Source of the DNA: Candidatus Fermentibacterota bacterium
GTDB taxonomy: Bacteria > Fermentibacterota > Fermentibacteria > Fermentibacterales > Fermentibacteraceae
Direction: 5' to 3'
DNA: 64,000 bases
Assembly (NCBI GenBank): GCA_002748705.1
Contig: PDSZ01000041.1
Location: 62,001-126,000, forward strand
In this document: positions 34,291 through 41,633 of the stretch, one piece after another
Position numbering within the stretch: position 1 is the first letter of the stretch
Layout: each line of letters begins with the position of its first letter
Made by a program: the position numbers and the translations under genes
Notes under the pieces: model-generated
The model's input: only the letters and a program-made list of their open reading frames with translations
What the model was told of the DNA's origin: nothing
Databases searched by the model: none

Positions 34291-34434
34291 TTCAAACGGC
34301 GAAGGTCCGCGCAGGTATTATCTGGTCAGGCCAGGCGCAGAAGAGGGCGCATAGCCGGAGGCTATGTAACCGAATCTGCAACGACGCCTGAACGGATAAG
34401 AACCAGCGGAATGCGTCATTTGAGGCCTGGCTGA
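34291..34434. repeat. 144-bp structured non-coding element, copy 2
   Basis: Exact duplicate of the unit at 34128, offset 163 bp. The final CTGA ends 3 bp before the last base of the convergent mtfA stop codon, and the two copies fill the whole pyrE-mtfA gap. Perfect identity in non-coding DNA implies recent duplication or mobility. Confidence 0.85.
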
Positions 34435-34437
34435 GAG

Positions 34438-35307
34438 CTATGCAGGGTCCTGATTGAAGAAGGCACTGAGCTGCCTGTAGACTTCCGGAGCCATCTCCTT
34501 CATCTTTTCAGGCTTTTCAAAGAAGTATTCCACAGCACAGGCAAAGAATTCAGCTGGATTAGTTCCTGCATAGTCCCTGAGTACGGACTTGTGACGGTGA
34601 ACCTTTTCAAACTCTTTCTGCATGGCTTCAGCCCAGGGCTTGTAGGAACCCAGTGAAAGTTCGTCTGGAACTCCGTCAGGTCTTCTTCCATCAAGTACAT
34701 GGGCAAATTCATGGTAGCCTATATTGAAACCGTCGTTACCGTGTTCAAAGCTCCTGAGCAGGTGAGGAAGGGAAAGAATAACCCCTCCCTGGGAGTGTAC
34801 CATACCTGCGGCGTTAAAACCGCCTCCGCCTTTTGTAGAGTAGGAGTCAGCGGCGAAACCGGATGGGTAGATAAGAATCTCACCGAAGTTGTGGTACTCC
34901 CATCCAGGCCTCCTGAATGTAAGTCTGACTGCTGTGGCCGCAACAAGAGCCTTTACAGTATCGGTGATTTCAACACCGTCCACACCTGTAATTCTGTGCT
35001 CAGAGAGAAAAACTGCTATACAGTTTTCGTAATTCTTTTTCTCTTCGCCGGACAGCTTTCCGTAGAAGGAAACCTTCTGCTCAAGTGCCTCTCTTACACC
35101 TGGAGTAATGCCTTTTTCAGCAACTTTTTCCCTTTTGATGTACTTTCTGAGAAAAAGACAGAAGTACAAGATGCCTGCTGCCCAAATCACAGAAAGAATC
35201 AGCGAAACAGCTCTGCCCCGAATGATGAACGGCAGACTGATAAGAAGACAGGACGCTGCAGCAAGCAGCGCCCTGTTTCTTATCTTTGCAACTGGAAAGA
35301 CTTCCAC
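34438..35307 (-). CDS. mtfA: Zinc-dependent peptidase, MtfA family, membrane-anchored
   Basis: Matches the M90 peptidase MtfA, known in E. coli for binding the repressor Mlc. The zinc motif HEFAH (in NIGYHEFAHVLDGRRPDGVP) and the distal YAGTNPAEFFACAVEYFFEK, carrying the third ligand region, are intact; FGEILIYPSGF and PEVYRQLSAFFNQDP are further landmarks. Two hydrophobic segments at the N-terminus (about residues 12-50) are absent from E. coli MtfA and imply membrane attachment. GTG 35307 overlaps the upstream stop by one base (TAGTG). Confidence 0.88.
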   Translation of the reverse strand: MEVFPVAKIRNRALLAAASCLLISLPFIIRGRAVSLILSVIWAAGILYFCLFLRKYIKREKVAEKGITPGVREALEQKVSFYGKLSGEEKKNYENCIAVFLSEHRITGVDGVEITDTVKALVAATAVRLTFRRPGWEYHNFGEILIYPSGFAADSYSTKGGGGFNAAGMVHSQGGVILSLPHLLRSFEHGNDGFNIGYHEFAHVLDGRRPDGVPDELSLGSYKPWAEAMQKEFEKVHRHKSVLRDYAGTNPAEFFACAVEYFFEKPEKMKEMAPEVYRQLSAFFNQDPA

Positions 35308-35873
35308 TACACCTCAGCCATAAAATGACGCTCAACCATGATTCGCTTCAGTTCCCTGGTGAAGATTTCCTTGTCGCGAAGCTCGCTGGCAAGCTCCTCC
35401 TTTGCAATCTTCAGCTCGGTACTCTCAAGCCTGAATGCCCTGAAAGCCTTGCTGTAAGCCTCCCTTGCGGCCTTAAGCTCTTCAGGTTCAACCTTCTTCC
35501 CTGATTCAGCGCCCTGAAGGACTTCACGGGCTTTATCAAAAGCCTTGCGGGCTTCGGCAGCCTGAACAGTCTCCCGGGCAACTTCCTTTCTGAAAGAGGT
35601 AATCTCATCTTCACTGAAACTCATCTCATCCTTTATCCTTGTCTCAAGATCATCAAGAACCGGTGTAAGGAAGAGTTTAAGTTCATGGATATAGTCCGCA
35701 TAGCGAGACACTGTCTCTTCGAGCTTCTTTTCTTTGCGGCTGTTCTTTATGGTTCCAAGCTTCTCCTGCCAGCTGTGAAGCTGCTTGAGACTCTCTGCCA
35801 GATCCCTGCGAAGCTCATTCTTGAAGTGAATGTCACTCTTGAGCTGTCTCTCCTGTACTGTACGCTGATTCAC
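35307..35873 (-). CDS. Coiled-coil protein of unknown function
   Basis: 188 residues, almost entirely charged alpha helix with heptad-like spacing (ELRRDLAESLKQLHSWQEKL, RKEKKLEETVSRYADYIHEL, RKEVARETVQAAEARKAFDK, AREAYSKAFRAFRLESTELK). No signal peptide or known domain. One-base overlap with mtfA suggests a shared transcript. It may be a structural or partner protein of MtfA; that is guesswork. Confidence 0.7.
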   Translation of the reverse strand: MNQRTVQERQLKSDIHFKNELRRDLAESLKQLHSWQEKLGTIKNSRKEKKLEETVSRYADYIHELKLFLTPVLDDLETRIKDEMSFSEDEITSFRKEVARETVQAAEARKAFDKAREVLQGAESGKKVEPEELKAAREAYSKAFRAFRLESTELKIAKEELASELRDKEIFTRELKRIMVERHFMAEV

Positions 35874-35956
35874 AATATCTCCCTGCGTGTATTATGCTTG
35901 TCTAGCTTCCATTCAGCAGGCGGGTTTATGCTACCAAAACCGTCTTCTGTCAAGAG

Positions 35957-36484
35957 TTAAGACTTTCTGCCGCCGGAAAGCTGCAATTCCAGAGTTCTGT
36001 AACTCTCCTTCAGCCCACTCTTCCTGTCCAGTCCCAGCCGGGCAGATACACTGCCCAGATGCTCCACAGATTCGCACTCAATCTCCACAAACTTTCCGAA
36101 GTAGAGTTCATCAAGGCAGATATGTGCCCCTTGAAACGCCCATTCTTCACGAATCTTCTCGTAGTAATAGACAGAGTGAAACCCGAGAGCATTCAGCATC
36201 AGGGCACCTGCGCCTATGGTTATACTCAATCGGGTTTCGTGTTCCTTCCTTATCTTTACACTGTCGTGCTCCACCGGCTCTTTCACGGTAAGAATCACCT
36301 TCTCAGAAACATGGCGAAGCCTGAGCAGAATACCGTTCTTTGAGAGTACTCCGTCAGGTTTATCAAAAATGTGGTTAATCTCCTGCACCGGCATACAAAG
36401 CTGTTCTGCCCCCAGAGCCGCAAGCTTTCCCCTTATTTCGGAAAAGTCTGCAACAGGGTATTTGAGTTCCACTTCCGTCTTCAG
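35957..36484 (-). CDS. CYTH-domain protein (CyaB/ThTPase-like); CTG start proposed
   Basis: CYTH proteins act on triphosphorylated substrates or polyphosphate in a beta tunnel. The family motif ExExK is EVELK; the first Glu lies one codon upstream of the first standard start (GTG 36472), so GTG would cut the motif. CTG 36484 gives MKTEVELKYPV and sits 6 nt after AGGAGG (36491-36496). Other family residues: NHIFDKPDGVLSKNGILLRL with the paired Arg, VILTVKEPVE with a catalytic Lys, EKIREEWAF, and CLDELYFGKFVEIEC. 175 residues fits the class IV cyclase/CyaB-like size. Substrate unknown. Confidence 0.82.
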   Translation of the reverse strand: MKTEVELKYPVADFSEIRGKLAALGAEQLCMPVQEINHIFDKPDGVLSKNGILLRLRHVSEKVILTVKEPVEHDSVKIRKEHETRLSITIGAGALMLNALGFHSVYYYEKIREEWAFQGAHICLDELYFGKFVEIECESVEHLGSVSARLGLDRKSGLKESYRTLELQLSGGRKS

Positions 36485-36509
36485 ATGAGACCTCCTGTAG
36501 TGTAAGGGT

Positions 36510-36536
36510 TTGACCTTCAGATTGAATTAGTATAAA
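36510..36536 (+). promoter_or_regulatory. Probable promoter of tRNA-Ser(TGA)
   Basis: TTGACC (36510-36515) and TATAAA (36531-36536) with 15-bp spacing, or TAAATT with 17 bp. The -10 ends 12 nt before the tRNA 5' end, a normal distance. The spacing is short, so the exact hexamers are uncertain. Confidence 0.5.
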
Positions 36537-36548
36537 TTACCGCCCTAC

Positions 36549-36635
36549 GGAGGACTAGTCTAATTGGTAAGGCAGCGGATTTGAAATCCGCCGGGCTAAT
36601 CACCCTTCGGGGTTCGAGTCCCCGGTCCTCCGCCA
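36549..36635 (+). tRNA. tRNA-Ser (anticodon TGA)
   Basis: 87-nt class II tRNA with long variable arm and encoded CCA. Acceptor GGAGGAC/GTCCTCC, anticodon stem GCGGA/TCCGC with loop TTTGAAA (anticodon UGA, codon UCA), T-arm GGGG-TTCGAGT-CCCC. The anticodon is UGA, not the UCA of selenocysteine tRNA, and the acceptor is 7 bp, so it is a serine tRNA. Confidence 0.95.
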
Positions 36636-36658
36636 CTTCTTTTTTCGGGCAGGTATTC

Positions 36659-37048
36659 ATGGTCGACTCTATTCTAATCGGCGAAAGAAAACTGATGGTC
36701 ACCGGCGACCGTATACTGGTCAGCCCTCCCACAGCTGGGGAAAGAACCGATTCCGGCCTTTATGTACCGGAATCGGCAGTTGACAAGAAAAGAGTACTGG
36801 CAGGCTGGGTTGAGGCAGTAGGGCCAGGGTATCCGATACCTGAGCCTGCAGACAGTTCAAGGGAGCCCTGGCAGAACGCTACAACACCGGTTATGCGCCA
36901 TTACCCTCTTCAGGTGGAAAAAGGCGACTTCGTTCTCTATGTCAAGTCTGCCTCATGGGAAGTACAGGTTGATTCCAACAGGTACTTTGTTGTTCCTTTC
37001 TCCTCTGTTCTGGTTATTATGAGAACTCCCCTTGAAATGGAAGACTGA
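36659..37048 (+). CDS. GroES-like co-chaperonin family protein
   Basis: The 10-kDa chaperonin fold can be traced: LMVTGDRILVSPPTAGERTD, SGLYVPESAVDKKRVLAGWV (mobile-loop region), EAVGPG, then VEKGDFVLYVKSASWEVQVD and YFVVPFSSVLVIM. About 30 extra residues (PIPEPADSSREPWQNATTPV region) sit in the roof-loop position, making 129 residues instead of about 95. No groEL adjoins it. ATG 36659 with CAGGT 5 nt upstream is chosen; the longer frame begins inside the tRNA. Whether it partners GroEL is unknown. Confidence 0.78.
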   Translation: MVDSILIGERKLMVTGDRILVSPPTAGERTDSGLYVPESAVDKKRVLAGWVEAVGPGYPIPEPADSSREPWQNATTPVMRHYPLQVEKGDFVLYVKSASWEVQVDSNRYFVVPFSSVLVIMRTPLEMED

Positions 37049-37062
37049 GAAAGACTGTCAGC

Positions 37063-37536
37063 TCAGTTGAAGAGCCCATGAAGTATGCTGCTGTCGGTTA
37101 CATGCCAGTCACTGTTCTCCCACACCATTTGAAAAGAAACTGAACCGCCTCCAGGCCAGAAAAGCACAACTGCTGCATTTCTTCCCTGAAGATTTGCCGA
37201 TTCCCTTTCCACCCCATCTGCTGAAGGCAGATTCACTTCACCGAGCAGCTTTCCGATAAGATCCTGATTGTTCATGTTCGTAATATCTTCCACGGTGATT
37301 CTGCCGTTGTATCTCTGATTCAGCATGTTTTCTGCCAGAACTGGATCTGCCTCTGCCAGATCACGAGCCTGGTCGAGAAACTGTACTACAGTAAGGTAAA
37401 GATCCTCAGATAGGAGATCTTCAAGGCGATAGCCGTCCTGCCACTGGATTGCATCCAGCACCAAATAGGCTGTATCAACAGGATCTGCTGCAGCAAGGGA
37501 AAGAATAAAAAGCACAGGAAGCATGTAGTTTCTCAT
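37063..37536 (-). CDS. Exported protein of unknown function
   Basis: 157 residues. Signal peptide MRNYMLPVLFILSLAAA with cleavage near ADP, then a helix-rich region (VDTAYLVLDAIQWQDGYRLE, FLDQARDLAEADPVLAENML) and a C-terminal beta pair (AAVVLFWPGGGSVSFQMVWE, NSDWHVTDSSIL) recalling small NTF2/DUF4878-like folds. No confident family. ATG overlaps the stop of the PHP gene (ATGA), so the two are co-translated. Confidence 0.72.
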   Translation of the reverse strand: MRNYMLPVLFILSLAAADPVDTAYLVLDAIQWQDGYRLEDLLSEDLYLTVVQFLDQARDLAEADPVLAENMLNQRYNGRITVEDITNMNNQDLIGKLLGEVNLPSADGVERESANLQGRNAAVVLFWPGGGSVSFQMVWENSDWHVTDSSILHGLFN

Positions 37537-38513
37537 TTTTCCTCCGCCTGGATACCCTGGGCTATCCAGGTTCTTCCATTTCTGTATATCTCAATGTACA
37601 CAGGAAGATTCACCTTGCCGAGACAGTGAACACCTTCCTCAAACAGAACAGGGGGACTCATTTCGCAATCCTTCTCCCTGAATGATACCCTGCCTCTGCC
37701 TGGAAGTTTCAGATAGAGTTTCTCACTGCTCACAGCAGATCTGTATTCGGAAGCATCACCGGCAATGGCATTGCTCATGAAGCAGCTGCCTGTTCGAAGA
37801 GCCTCACAGAACTGCTCAGGAGTGGCAAAAGGCCGGTTCAGAAGGATATGAGTCTTAAGACGGCGAAAGAGCATTGAATAGGCGAAAACATCCCTCCCCA
37901 TTATCCTGTGTCCGTGGGCATCAGCACCGCCTGCCAGCGCGCCGCCAGTTTCAAACCACATGTCAACAGCGTTTCTGTTCGGATGACGAACCATGTCATC
38001 TGGATACTTTATGCGGTTCCAGACATTAACAGGATCAACACGGCGTTTCCAGCTGCTCATCCAGTTCCAGCCTTCAATTCCGTCAACTGCGCAATCGGTT
38101 CCGAAAGACCATGGGAACTCTCCCAGGCCTGGTATAAGAGGCCGTTTCTCACAGGGATGGGCAATGATTGCAATGCCTCCATCCTGCTTCACACCTGCCA
38201 GCTGATCAAGAATGTGCCCTCCAGGTTTTACATGCTCAACGCCGTAAACCAGAAGGTGATTCTTAAGGTCTGTGTGCTGAAGCTCCGAACCTGTTATGGA
38301 AATAAGATTTCCGGTTTTTCTGCCGTGCCACCCTTCTTCCATGAGTTTCAGGTTCCGGTGGTCATTGAAAGCAATAAAATCCAGCCCTGCTTCAATACCA
38401 GCCTGAACTATCTCTTCAGGTTCGCCTCTGCCGTCTGATCTGGTACTGTGCACATGAAGAACACCTGCGGCGCTGTAGCGATGAAACTTCGGAGAACTTG
38501 CAATACTTTTCAC
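37533..38513 (-). CDS. PHP-domain metal-dependent phosphoesterase
   Basis: The four PHP motifs are present: LHVHSTRSDGRGEPEEIVQA (HxH...DG), DFIAFNDHRN, GGIAIIAHPCEK, and GGADAHGHRI. These bind two or three metal ions and hydrolyse phosphoesters in histidinol-phosphatase and polymerase-associated relatives. 326 residues; the last 90 form a beta-rich extension (LYLKLPGRGRVSFREKD). No signal peptide, although its downstream partner is exported. GTG 38513 has GGGGAG 7 nt upstream. Substrate unknown. Confidence 0.82.
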   Translation of the reverse strand: MKSIASSPKFHRYSAAGVLHVHSTRSDGRGEPEEIVQAGIEAGLDFIAFNDHRNLKLMEEGWHGRKTGNLISITGSELQHTDLKNHLLVYGVEHVKPGGHILDQLAGVKQDGGIAIIAHPCEKRPLIPGLGEFPWSFGTDCAVDGIEGWNWMSSWKRRVDPVNVWNRIKYPDDMVRHPNRNAVDMWFETGGALAGGADAHGHRIMGRDVFAYSMLFRRLKTHILLNRPFATPEQFCEALRTGSCFMSNAIAGDASEYRSAVSSEKLYLKLPGRGRVSFREKDCEMSPPVLFEEGVHCLGKVNLPVYIEIYRNGRTWIAQGIQAEEK

Positions 38514-38579
38514 GCAATAACTCCCCTGGAAGACCGTTCAAGGCAGGATTTGCCATACATAAGCTGCAATTGTTTCAAG

Positions 38580-38620
38580 CCATGTCCCCCTGGGCTGAAG
38601 CCGCCCCTGAAGACATGGGG
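38580..38620 (-). terminator. Hairpin between etfA and the PHP gene
   Basis: On the minus strand CCATGTC (38612-38618) pairs with GACATGG (38580-38586), with an inner GGGC/GCCC stem. No T-run follows, so it may slow or partly terminate transcription or be a processing site. It begins about 10 nt after the etfA stop. Confidence 0.35.
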
Positions 38621-38629
38621 CGTTATTCA

Positions 38630-39679
38630 CTATTGACCTTTTCTCTTCCTGATTTCTTTGATCAGTGCGGGAATCACCTCAAAAAGGTCTCCCACAAATC
38701 CCTCTGTGCAGAACTGGAAGATGTTGGAATCAGGGTCTTTGTTCAAGGCGTAGATAGTGTCTGAAGACTGCATCCCCACACGGTGCTGAACTGCCCCTGA
38801 GATACCCACAGCCAGATATGTTGCAGGCTGAACAGTCTTGCCTGTCTGCCCCACCTGTCTGGGATACTCTATCCAGCCGTTGTCCACAGCTGCTCTGCTG
38901 GCACCGACAGTGGCGCCGAGAAGATGAGCAAGGTCATGCAGCATGTCGAAATTGGAAGGCTCTTTCATTCCTCTTCCGCCGGAGATGATTATCTCAGCTT
39001 CCGAGATGTCCACTTCGTCACCTTCAGTGGGAATGAACTCAAGGACTTCTGCTCTTGATGCTACTATTTCAGGCGTGATATCCATATCGATTATCTCACC
39101 TTTTCTTGAAGCATCCGGCTCAAGGGCTTTCATCACACCGGGACGAACAGTTGACATCTGAGGTCTGGTTCTGTCGCAGAGAATTGTAGCCATCAGGTTA
39201 CCGCCAAAGGCTGGTCTTGTCTGCCTTAATAATCCGCTCTCGGTATCAATAACCAGCTCTGTGCAGTCTGCTGTAAGGCCTGTATCAAGCATTTTGGCAA
39301 CCCTGGGCATAACATCACGGCCTGTGGTCGTTGCAGCAGCAATAACAATCTCAGGCTTCTCTGATATTATGGCACTGGCCAGAGCTCTGCTCCAGGGCTC
39401 TGTGGTGAAGTGCTCAAAGGAAGGGTGCAATGCTCTTATAACCCTGTCGGCACCTGCATGTATCAGCTCTTCCGCAGCATTACCCGAAGTGTTGGTTACA
39501 ACAAGCGCAGAGACTTTCCTGGTTCCGCCTGCAAGCCTTCTGGCCTCTCCGAGAAGTTCAAGAGCGCTGCGGTCAGGACTGCCGTCCCTGAGCTCACAGA
39601 GAACTAGAATACCGCTGTATTCTGCCAGTTCTTCAGCACTGTGATCAAAAATGTGAGGTCTGTTCAGATCTTCGCTCAT
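38630..39679 (-). CDS. etfA: Electron transfer flavoprotein subunit alpha
   Basis: Carries electrons between acyl-CoA dehydrogenase and its acceptor. The C-terminal FAD domain shows IIISGGRGMKEPSNFDMLHD, VGASRAAVDNGWIEYPRQVG, QTGKTVQPATYLAVGISGAV and YALNKDPDSNIFQF; the N-terminal domain (about residues 20-200) has the usual alpha/beta fold (EIVIAAATTTGRDVMPRVA). 349 residues is somewhat longer than typical (about 315). It follows etfB by 1 nt, the normal order. Confidence 0.94.
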   Translation of the reverse strand: MSEDLNRPHIFDHSAEELAEYSGILVLCELRDGSPDRSALELLGEARRLAGGTRKVSALVVTNTSGNAAEELIHAGADRVIRALHPSFEHFTTEPWSRALASAIISEKPEIVIAAATTTGRDVMPRVAKMLDTGLTADCTELVIDTESGLLRQTRPAFGGNLMATILCDRTRPQMSTVRPGVMKALEPDASRKGEIIDMDITPEIVASRAEVLEFIPTEGDEVDISEAEIIISGGRGMKEPSNFDMLHDLAHLLGATVGASRAAVDNGWIEYPRQVGQTGKTVQPATYLAVGISGAVQHRVGMQSSDTIYALNKDPDSNIFQFCTEGFVGDLFEVIPALIKEIRKRKGQ

Positions 39680-39680
39680 G

Positions 39681-40469
39681 TCAGCCCTCCTCTCTCTGGC
39701 CTAAAAGCCTGTCTGCCAGCATAGAAGCAAGTTCCTCAGGTGAACCGGTATGAACTTTTCCGGTCTTGCGCACTTCAGGTGTTCTGGTTGCGACGACCCT
39801 GGTAGGTGAACCTTTAAGGCCGGTAACCTCTTTTGGAAGACCAAGCTCCTCAATTCCCCATACAGGAATATCTGCCTTTCGGGCCCTCATTTTGCTTCTG
39901 AGACTTGACACTCTGGGAGTATTGGCATCCTTGAGAATGGTTAGAACAGCAGGAAGAGAAGCCCGCACAACCTGAGTTCCAGTCTCAACATATCGTTCAA
40001 CTGTAACTGTGTCCTTGGTCATCTCCCTCACTTTGCCAACAAAGGTAACCTGAACCCAGTCAAGAGAAGCTGCAACACTGGGGCCGGTCTGGGCTGTATC
40101 ACCATCAATAGCCTGCTTTCCGAAGAAAACAGCATCCACCTCTCCCAGCCTTTCCACTGCCGCAGCAAGGGTATGACCGGTTGCCCAGGTATCTGCCCCT
40201 GCAAATGCCCTGTCGTTAAGCAGTATTGCTTCATCTGCCCCCAGGGAGATGGCTTCACGGAGGACATCTTCAGCCTGCCTGGGACCCATTGTTATAACAG
40301 TAACTGTTCCTCCCAGTTCGTCACGCCACCTGAGAGCTTCCTCAAGGGCATAAACATCAAAGGGATTCAGAATGGAAGGAACACCCTTTCTGATAAGGGT
40401 TCCCCTTTCCGGGTCTATTCTGACTTCAGCGGTGTCAGGCACCTGCTTTACAGCAACAACAAAGTTCAT
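39681..40469 (-). CDS. etfB: Electron transfer flavoprotein subunit beta
   Basis: Partner of etfA that binds a second nucleotide (AMP, or FAD in bifurcating types). Signatures: NFVVAVKQVPDTAEVRIDPE, ILNPFDVYALEEALRWRDE, VTVITMGPRQAEDVLREAIS, AVFFGKQAIDGDTAQTGPSV and PAVLTILKDANTPRVSSLRS. 262 residues. Six bases after the dehydrogenase. Whether the pair bifurcates electrons cannot be settled by eye. Confidence 0.94.
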   Translation of the reverse strand: MNFVVAVKQVPDTAEVRIDPERGTLIRKGVPSILNPFDVYALEEALRWRDELGGTVTVITMGPRQAEDVLREAISLGADEAILLNDRAFAGADTWATGHTLAAAVERLGEVDAVFFGKQAIDGDTAQTGPSVAASLDWVQVTFVGKVREMTKDTVTVERYVETGTQVVRASLPAVLTILKDANTPRVSSLRSKMRARKADIPVWGIEELGLPKEVTGLKGSPTRVVATRTPEVRKTGKVHTGSPEELASMLADRLLGQREEG

Positions 40470-40475
40470 CTGCTC

Positions 40476-41633
40476 CTACTTCCTCCCGGCTTCCTTTATC
40501 ATTCCGTGGGCAATGACACTTCTCTGTATCTGATTGGTGCCTTCGTATATCTGTGTAATCTTCGCATCGCGCATCATCTTCTCAACAGGATACTCTCTCA
40601 TGTAACCGTAACCGCCCAGTATCTGCACTGCATCAGTTGTAACCTTCATGGCAACATCACTTGCGAATACCTTTGCCATTGCAGATTCCTTCTCGAACTT
40701 CCTTGCGCCGTTATCAATCATTCTTGCAGCTGCATAAGTAAGAGCCCTGGCAGCTTCCACCTGAGTGCCCATGTCTGCAAGCATGAACTGAAGACCCTGG
40801 AATGAGTCAATTCTCGCTCCGAACTGCTTTCTCTCAGAGGCATACTTGAGAGCCTCGTCCAGTGCGCCCTGGGCTATTCCCACAGCCTGAGCCGCCACAC
40901 CAGGACGGGAGTTGTCAAGGGTGCGCATGGCAACCATGAAGCCCATTCCCTCTCTGGCTATGAGATTCTCAGCAGGTATACGGCAGTCTTCGAAGATGAG
41001 CTCTCTCGTTGCGGAAGCCCTGATACCCATCTTGTCTTCCTTCTTGCCGTAGCTGAATCCGGGAGTGCCCTCCTCCACTATGAACGCGCTGGCTCCTCTG
41101 GCTCCTCTGTCAGGATCAGTAAGGGCGATCACTGTGTAAATCTGTGCCTCACCGCCGTTGGTAATCCACTGTTTGGTGCCGTTGAGCACATAGTGGTCAC
41201 CGTCTTTGATTGCCCTTGTCTTTATGCTCCCTGCATCGCTGCCTGCCTCAGGCTCAGTGAGAGCGAATGCGCTGAGCTTTTCACCTGTTGCCAGCTGAGG
41301 CAGGTACTTCTTTTTCTGCTCCTCGTTGCCCATGAGAATAATCGGCATGGCGCCAAGTGCATTTGCGGCATAGGAAACTGCGATACCGCCGCAGTAGCGG
41401 CTGAGTTCTTCAGTGGCCACAACCAGGGAGAGGCTTCCCATTCCTGTTCCGCCATACTCCTCTGGAATGTAGATAGAAAAGAGATCACTCCGGGCAATTA
41501 CCTTCATTATCTCCGAAGGGAATCTGTTCTCTTCGTCCAGTTCCGCTCTTACAGGAAGAATATGCTTCTCACCTATCTCGTTACAGATCTCCCTTATAGC
41601 CTGAATGTCTTCATTCAGCATGTAGTCCATCAT
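40476..41633 (-). CDS. Acyl-CoA dehydrogenase (short-chain/butyryl-CoA type)
   Basis: FAD enzyme that makes or reduces the alpha-beta double bond of acyl-CoA. Motifs: PEEYGGTGMGSLSLVVATEE, FALTEPEAGSDAGSIKTRA, NGTKQWITNGGEAQIYTVIA, RKQFGARIDSFQGLQFMLAD, and QILGGYGYMREYPVEKMMRD followed by ITQIYEGTNQIQRSVIAHGM. The Glu in IYEGTNQ is in the catalytic-base position of short-chain enzymes. ATG 41633 is favoured by AAGGAG 6 nt upstream over TTG 41648; it overlaps the rnc end by 23 nt. With etfB-etfA directly behind, it resembles a Bcd-Etf module for butyrate-type or branched-chain metabolism. Confidence 0.93.
   Translation of the reverse strand: MMDYMLNEDIQAIREICNEIGEKHILPVRAELDEENRFPSEIMKVIARSDLFSIYIPEEYGGTGMGSLSLVVATEELSRYCGGIAVSYAANALGAMPIILMGNEEQKKKYLPQLATGEKLSAFALTEPEAGSDAGSIKTRAIKDGDHYVLNGTKQWITNGGEAQIYTVIALTDPDRGARGASAFIVEEGTPGFSYGKKEDKMGIRASATRELIFEDCRIPAENLIAREGMGFMVAMRTLDNSRPGVAAQAVGIAQGALDEALKYASERKQFGARIDSFQGLQFMLADMGTQVEAARALTYAAARMIDNGARKFEKESAMAKVFASDVAMKVTTDAVQILGGYGYMREYPVEKMMRDAKITQIYEGTNQIQRSVIAHGMIKEAGRK

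Noticed and set aside
34128..34434. CRISPR array
   Set aside because: Only two 144-bp units with a 19-bp gap; repeat length and copy number do not fit a CRISPR, and there are no cas genes.
36549..36635. Selenocysteine tRNA
   Set aside because: The long variable arm prompted the check, but the anticodon is UGA (serine), not UCA, and the acceptor stem has 7 bp.
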